In this document: positions 61,366-64,000 of the stretch, in pieces
Layout of the letters: each line of letters opens with the position of its first letter
Numbering within the stretch: position 1 is the first letter of the stretch
Assembly (NCBI GenBank): GCA_016744435.1
Contig: JADGEJ010000010.1
Location: forward strand, 1-64,000
Direction: 5' to 3'
DNA: 64,000 nucleotides
DNA from: Lentibacter sp.
GTDB lineage: Bacteria; Pseudomonadota; Alphaproteobacteria; Rhodobacterales; Rhodobacteraceae
Made by a program: the position numbers and the translations under genes
The notes under the pieces: generated by a model
Database searches by the model: none
The model's input: the letters and a program-made list of their open reading frames with translations, nothing else
Told to the model about the DNA's origin: nothing

Positions 61366-62862
61366 TCACCACGGGATGAGCGCCAGTGTGATGATCGGGA
61401 AAGCCACCAATATCGCCACGCGAATGAGATCAGTCGCGACAAAGTAGATAACTGCTTTGTAGGTTTCTATCATAGGAGTCTTCCTGTCCATCGCATTGAT
61501 AACAAACAGGTTCATCCCCACAGGCGGGGTGATGAGGCCGACTTCAACAACGATCAAGACCAAGATGCCAAACCAGATCGCGACTTGCTCGGTGTTGACC
61601 CGCGCAAGCGAGCCTTTCGAGACTCCCCGCAGGCCAAGTTCACGGGCTTGCTCGCGTGTGAGTTCTACGCCGGTTGCCAATATTCCTTGCGCCTCTTGTA
61701 AGAGCGCGGGGGCAATATCGGCCCCGTCGCGGATCAGCCCAGCCAGCCGCTCGCCTTGCAAGTCGACCATGGTGACAAAGCCAAAGTCGAGGCCTTGCAT
61801 CACCGGCCAGAAGATCGGGATCGTCAGCAAGATCATCGACAAGCTGTCCATCAGGCAGCCAAGCAGCAGATAGAAGATGAGGATCATGATCAGCACAAGG
61901 AACGGGCCAAAGCCTTGGTCGACAACAAAGTTGGCGATCTCTTGGGGAAGCTGCGTGAGGGCTAGGAAGCCGTTGTAGAACGCCGCGCCAAGGATGATAA
62001 AAAAGATCATCGCCGTGGAGCGGGCTGTCACGATGAAGCTTTCTGACAGGGTGGCCCATGTCAGACCGCCGCCGAGAAAGGCGATAAGCCCAGCGCCAAA
62101 CGCGCCAACTGCCGCGCCCTCGGTGGGTGTAAACCAGCCGCGGTAGATGCCACCAACGACGAGCAGGAAGACGAGAAGCACAGGCCAGACGTCAAGCAAT
62201 GCGCGGAAGCGCTCGCCGTAGGGCATACGTTCGCGCGTGCCTGCGGAATTCGGGTTGATGCGCACATAAACCGAGATCGCGAGGATGTAGCCAAGCGCTG
62301 CGAGAATGCCGGGGATGAAAGCCGCGAGGAACAGCTTGGCGATGTTCTGCTCGGTCAGGATTGCGTAGATCACCAGCACCACGGAAGGCGGGATCAGGAT
62401 GCCAAGTGTGCCGCCCGCTGCCAGTGTGGCCGTTGAGAAGCCACCGGAATAGCCATAGCGGCGCAGTTCTGGCAGGGCGACGCGGCTCATCGTGGCGGCT
62501 GTCGCAAGCGAGCTTCCACAGATCGCGCCAAACCCCGCGCAAGCGCCAACAGCGGCCATCGCGACGCCGCCTTTGCGGTGCCCAAGCCAGCTTTCAGCCG
62601 CCTTGAACAGCGCCTGTGACATGCCACCAAGTGTTGCGAAATGCCCCATGAGCAGGAACATCGGGATGATGCTGAGCGAATAGCTTGAGAAGGCGCCGAA
62701 GGTCTCGGACTTCAGCCGCGCGAAGGGGATGTTTGTCTCGCCCGTGACGATGACAAGCCCGACAAGGCCTGCCAGAAACATCGCCAGCCCAATTGGCACA
62801 CGCAGGAAAATGAGAACAAGCAGCGCCGGAAACGACAGCGCCCCAATCAGAATATCACTCAA
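61366..62862 (-). CDS. TRAP transporter large permease (DctM)
   Basis: Ion-driven solute importer subunit, 498 residues, about twelve helices. Conserved stretches include FLLMGHFATLGGMSQALFKA, ICGSSLATAATMSRVALPEL, GTLGILIPPSVVLVIYA and GLITPPVGMNLFVINA. It is roughly 65-70 residues longer than ordinary DctM. The extra stretch is polar, residues about 361-430 (DLQGERLAGLIRDGADIAP, then VELTREQARELGLRG), placed between two helices near the C-terminus. It overlaps the small permease by four bases (ATGA). Substrate set by the binding protein, not identifiable here. Confidence 0.92.
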   Translation of the reverse strand: MSDILIGALSFPALLVLIFLRVPIGLAMFLAGLVGLVIVTGETNIPFARLKSETFGAFSSYSLSIIPMFLLMGHFATLGGMSQALFKAAESWLGHRKGGVAMAAVGACAGFGAICGSSLATAATMSRVALPELRRYGYSGGFSTATLAAGGTLGILIPPSVVLVIYAILTEQNIAKLFLAAFIPGILAALGYILAISVYVRINPNSAGTRERMPYGERFRALLDVWPVLLVFLLVVGGIYRGWFTPTEGAAVGAFGAGLIAFLGGGLTWATLSESFIVTARSTAMIFFIILGAAFYNGFLALTQLPQEIANFVVDQGFGPFLVLIMILIFYLLLGCLMDSLSMILLTIPIFWPVMQGLDFGFVTMVDLQGERLAGLIRDGADIAPALLQEAQGILATGVELTREQARELGLRGVSKGSLARVNTEQVAIWFGILVLIVVEVGLITPPVGMNLFVINAMDRKTPMIETYKAVIYFVATDLIRVAILVAFPIITLALIPW

Positions 62863-63443
62863 TGCTCGGCTCCTGCTTGGGTTGGGAGAATGTCATGGCC
62901 GCGCGCGACCTCAAAGATGCGCATTACCGCGACATAGACAGCGACGGTGGCCGCAATAGCCGCGCCAACAAGGCTAAGCGCATAGGCCCACCAAAGGGGG
63001 AACTCGAGAAGTTGTGTTGTTTGTCCCGTGCGCAATTTGCTCGCCGTGCCAGCATAAAGCTGCACCGCGATAAGCACCATGACAGCTGCAAACACCACCG
63101 ATGTGATCATCAGCAGAATGCGATTGCTGCGTTGAGACAGTAGAGACGTGAAAATGTCGACAGTCGCGTGCCCGCCCGTCATGTGGCACAGCGGCAAGAA
63201 GGCGAAAATGGCGAAAGCGATACCGGCTTCGACAAGTTCGAAGTCACCGTTGATCGCGCCGATGCCAAGGTTAAGCAACCAGTCCGCGAGGGCCGGAAAA
63301 TTGCTTTGCATCATGTCGCCGTGAAAAAATGTGTTGAGACCGCGGCCCACAACCGAGGTGCAGATCAGCAAAATGAGCAATGTAAGCATCGCGCCACCTA
63401 AGAGCGCCATGATATGCGACAGCCTGTTCATGGAACGGTACAT
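62859..63443 (-). CDS. TRAP transporter small permease (DctQ)
   Basis: A 194-residue four-helix membrane protein: IMALLGGAMLTLLILLICTS, ELVEAGIAFAIFAFLPLCHM, ILLMITSVVFAAVMVLIAVQ and LLEFPLWWAYALSLVGAAIA. The loop GGHATVDIF is the DctQ signature. A longer than usual loop (FHGDMMQSNFPALADWLLNL) joins helices 1 and 2. The ATG at 63443 is preceded by GGGGAGG; the TTG at 63461 is unlikely. It pairs with DctM to form the membrane unit. Confidence 0.9.
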   Translation of the reverse strand: MYRSMNRLSHIMALLGGAMLTLLILLICTSVVGRGLNTFFHGDMMQSNFPALADWLLNLGIGAINGDFELVEAGIAFAIFAFLPLCHMTGGHATVDIFTSLLSQRSNRILLMITSVVFAAVMVLIAVQLYAGTASKLRTGQTTQLLEFPLWWAYALSLVGAAIAATVAVYVAVMRIFEVARGHDILPTQAGAEH

Positions 63444-63477
63444 CTGCCTGCCTCCCCTCAACCAAGTTGTAAGAAAA

Positions 63478-63503
63478 AGGCCGCCGCAACATGGCAGCGG
63501 CCT
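63478..63503 (-). terminator. Hairpin between the binding-protein and permease genes
   Basis: AGGCCGC pairs with GCGGCCT, and TTTTTCTTA follows on the minus strand. This looks like an intercistronic terminator that lets the binding protein be made in excess over the permeases. Confidence 0.7.
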
Positions 63504-63520
63504 CTCTTGCTAGTGCTCGC

Positions 63521-64000
63521 TTACTTGCTGGCTTCGTACTCAGCCATCAGAGCGGCAGCTTGGTCGATAAGCGCTTGCCCGTCGATGCCTTTGCTCTTCA
63601 TGTCAGCAACCCAAGCAGCCGTAACAGGCTGCGCTGCGGCGGCCCATACGGCTGTTTCTTCAGCAGTCAACGTCTTGATCACGTTGCCGTTCTCAACTGC
63701 AGCTGCACGTGCAGGCGCGTCAAACGACTGTTGCGTTTCGCCCGCAAAGACAGAGAATTCAAGACCAGAGTTTTTGTCGATTACGGCTTTCAGGTCATCA
63801 GGCATGCCGTTGTAAGCGTCGTTGTTCATCGCCAGAACAAAGCCCACAGTGTAGAGAGCCGGGCCTGTGAACTCAGTGTGATAGTCAACCAGCTCAGGCA
63901 CTTTCAGAGCGCCGGTCACTTCCCAAGGAATGGTCGTGCCGTCGATAACACCTTTTGACATGGCTTCCGGAATGCCCGGAACGGGCAAGCCCACAGGCTC
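63521..64000 (-). CDS. TRAP transporter substrate-binding protein, C-terminal part (DctP)
   Basis: The last 160 codons of a periplasmic binding protein; the start lies outside the window. DGTTIPWEVTGALKVPELVD, then YTVGFVLAMNNDAYNGMPDD and LKAVIDKNSG are typical of DctP proteins near the ligand cleft. The conserved Arg that binds the carboxylate is upstream of the visible part, so the substrate cannot be guessed. It is the first gene of the TRAP operon. Confidence 0.88.
   Translation of the reverse strand, partial: EPVGLPVPGIPEAMSKGVIDGTTIPWEVTGALKVPELVDYHTEFTGPALYTVGFVLAMNNDAYNGMPDDLKAVIDKNSGLEFSVFAGETQQSFDAPARAAAVENGNVIKTLTAEETAVWAAAAQPVTAAWVADMKSKGIDGQALIDQAAALMAEYEASK

Overview
The window looks like a piece of chromosome from a marine Rhodobacteraceae (Roseobacter-group) alphaproteobacterium. 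The evidence is the mix of genes: GcrA, a DUF1467 gene after methylmalonyl-CoA epimerase, a DUF1800/DUF1501 pair, a TRAP transporter, a stachydrine/dimethylglycine demethylase-type flavoenzyme, an alpha-2-macroglobulin/pbpC pair, and GC-rich coding sequence. No rRNA, tRNA, CRISPR array, transposase or phage gene was seen. Most of the window is ordinary housekeeping and metabolism; the unusual material sits in short islands and intergenic elements.

Layout. 1-5.4 kb: argD (cut by the window edge), an EamA exporter, gcrA, then an FMN/FeS demethylase-like enzyme coupled to a ProC-like reductase, probably for N-methylated amino acids. 5.5-8.1 kb: a small polysaccharide locus (sugar transferase, NAD-dependent epimerase, and a divergent Wza-like lipoprotein). 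8.1-13.6 kb: trhO, then NAD-salvage genes pncA and pncB on either side of a membrane hybrid histidine kinase. 13.66-14.81 kb: a clearly AT-rich two-gene insert, a STAS-like/HATPase protein and a DUF4325 (STAS-like) protein. 14.8-19.5 kb: arfB, a small-ORF/small-RNA candidate, and a leftward run of queuosine-precursor transporter, phytase-like esterase, mepA and an MFS permease. 19.6-32.6 kb: yggT, recQ-yaaA, a second hybrid kinase, and alpha-2-macroglobulin-pbpC.

32.6-42.7 kb: a thiolase, a membrane protein with a near-exact 147-bp tandem repeat, a PrpA-like phosphatase, a SulP transporter, a cupin, and the whole phosphorylated serine pathway (serA and serC leftward, serB divergent), with a hairpin in the serC leader. 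42.8-50.6 kb: an orphan peptide-type binding protein, a nitroreductase, an EI24 membrane protein, DUF1467, methylmalonyl-CoA epimerase, a response regulator, a Flp-like small pilin, and DUF1501/DUF1800. 50.7-64 kb: aspS, a GT87 glycosyltransferase, carB, an RluA-type synthase, an aldehyde dehydrogenase, a 1-Cys peroxiredoxin, aqpZ, and a TRAP transporter (DctM, DctQ and the C-terminus of DctP).

Three kinds of dispersed intergenic element recur: a GC-hairpin plus GGATATTT..GGAAAGAAAAA element (about 2.5, 5.4 and 50.7 kb), a double-hairpin element (40.45 and 58.2 kb), and a GTGCATAAC-type element near the starts of arfB and the tandem-repeat gene (15.3 and 33.97 kb). The best candidate for something poorly described is the AT-rich STAS-HATPase/DUF4325 pair. 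The small-ORF locus at 15.5 kb and the repeat-bearing membrane protein come next.
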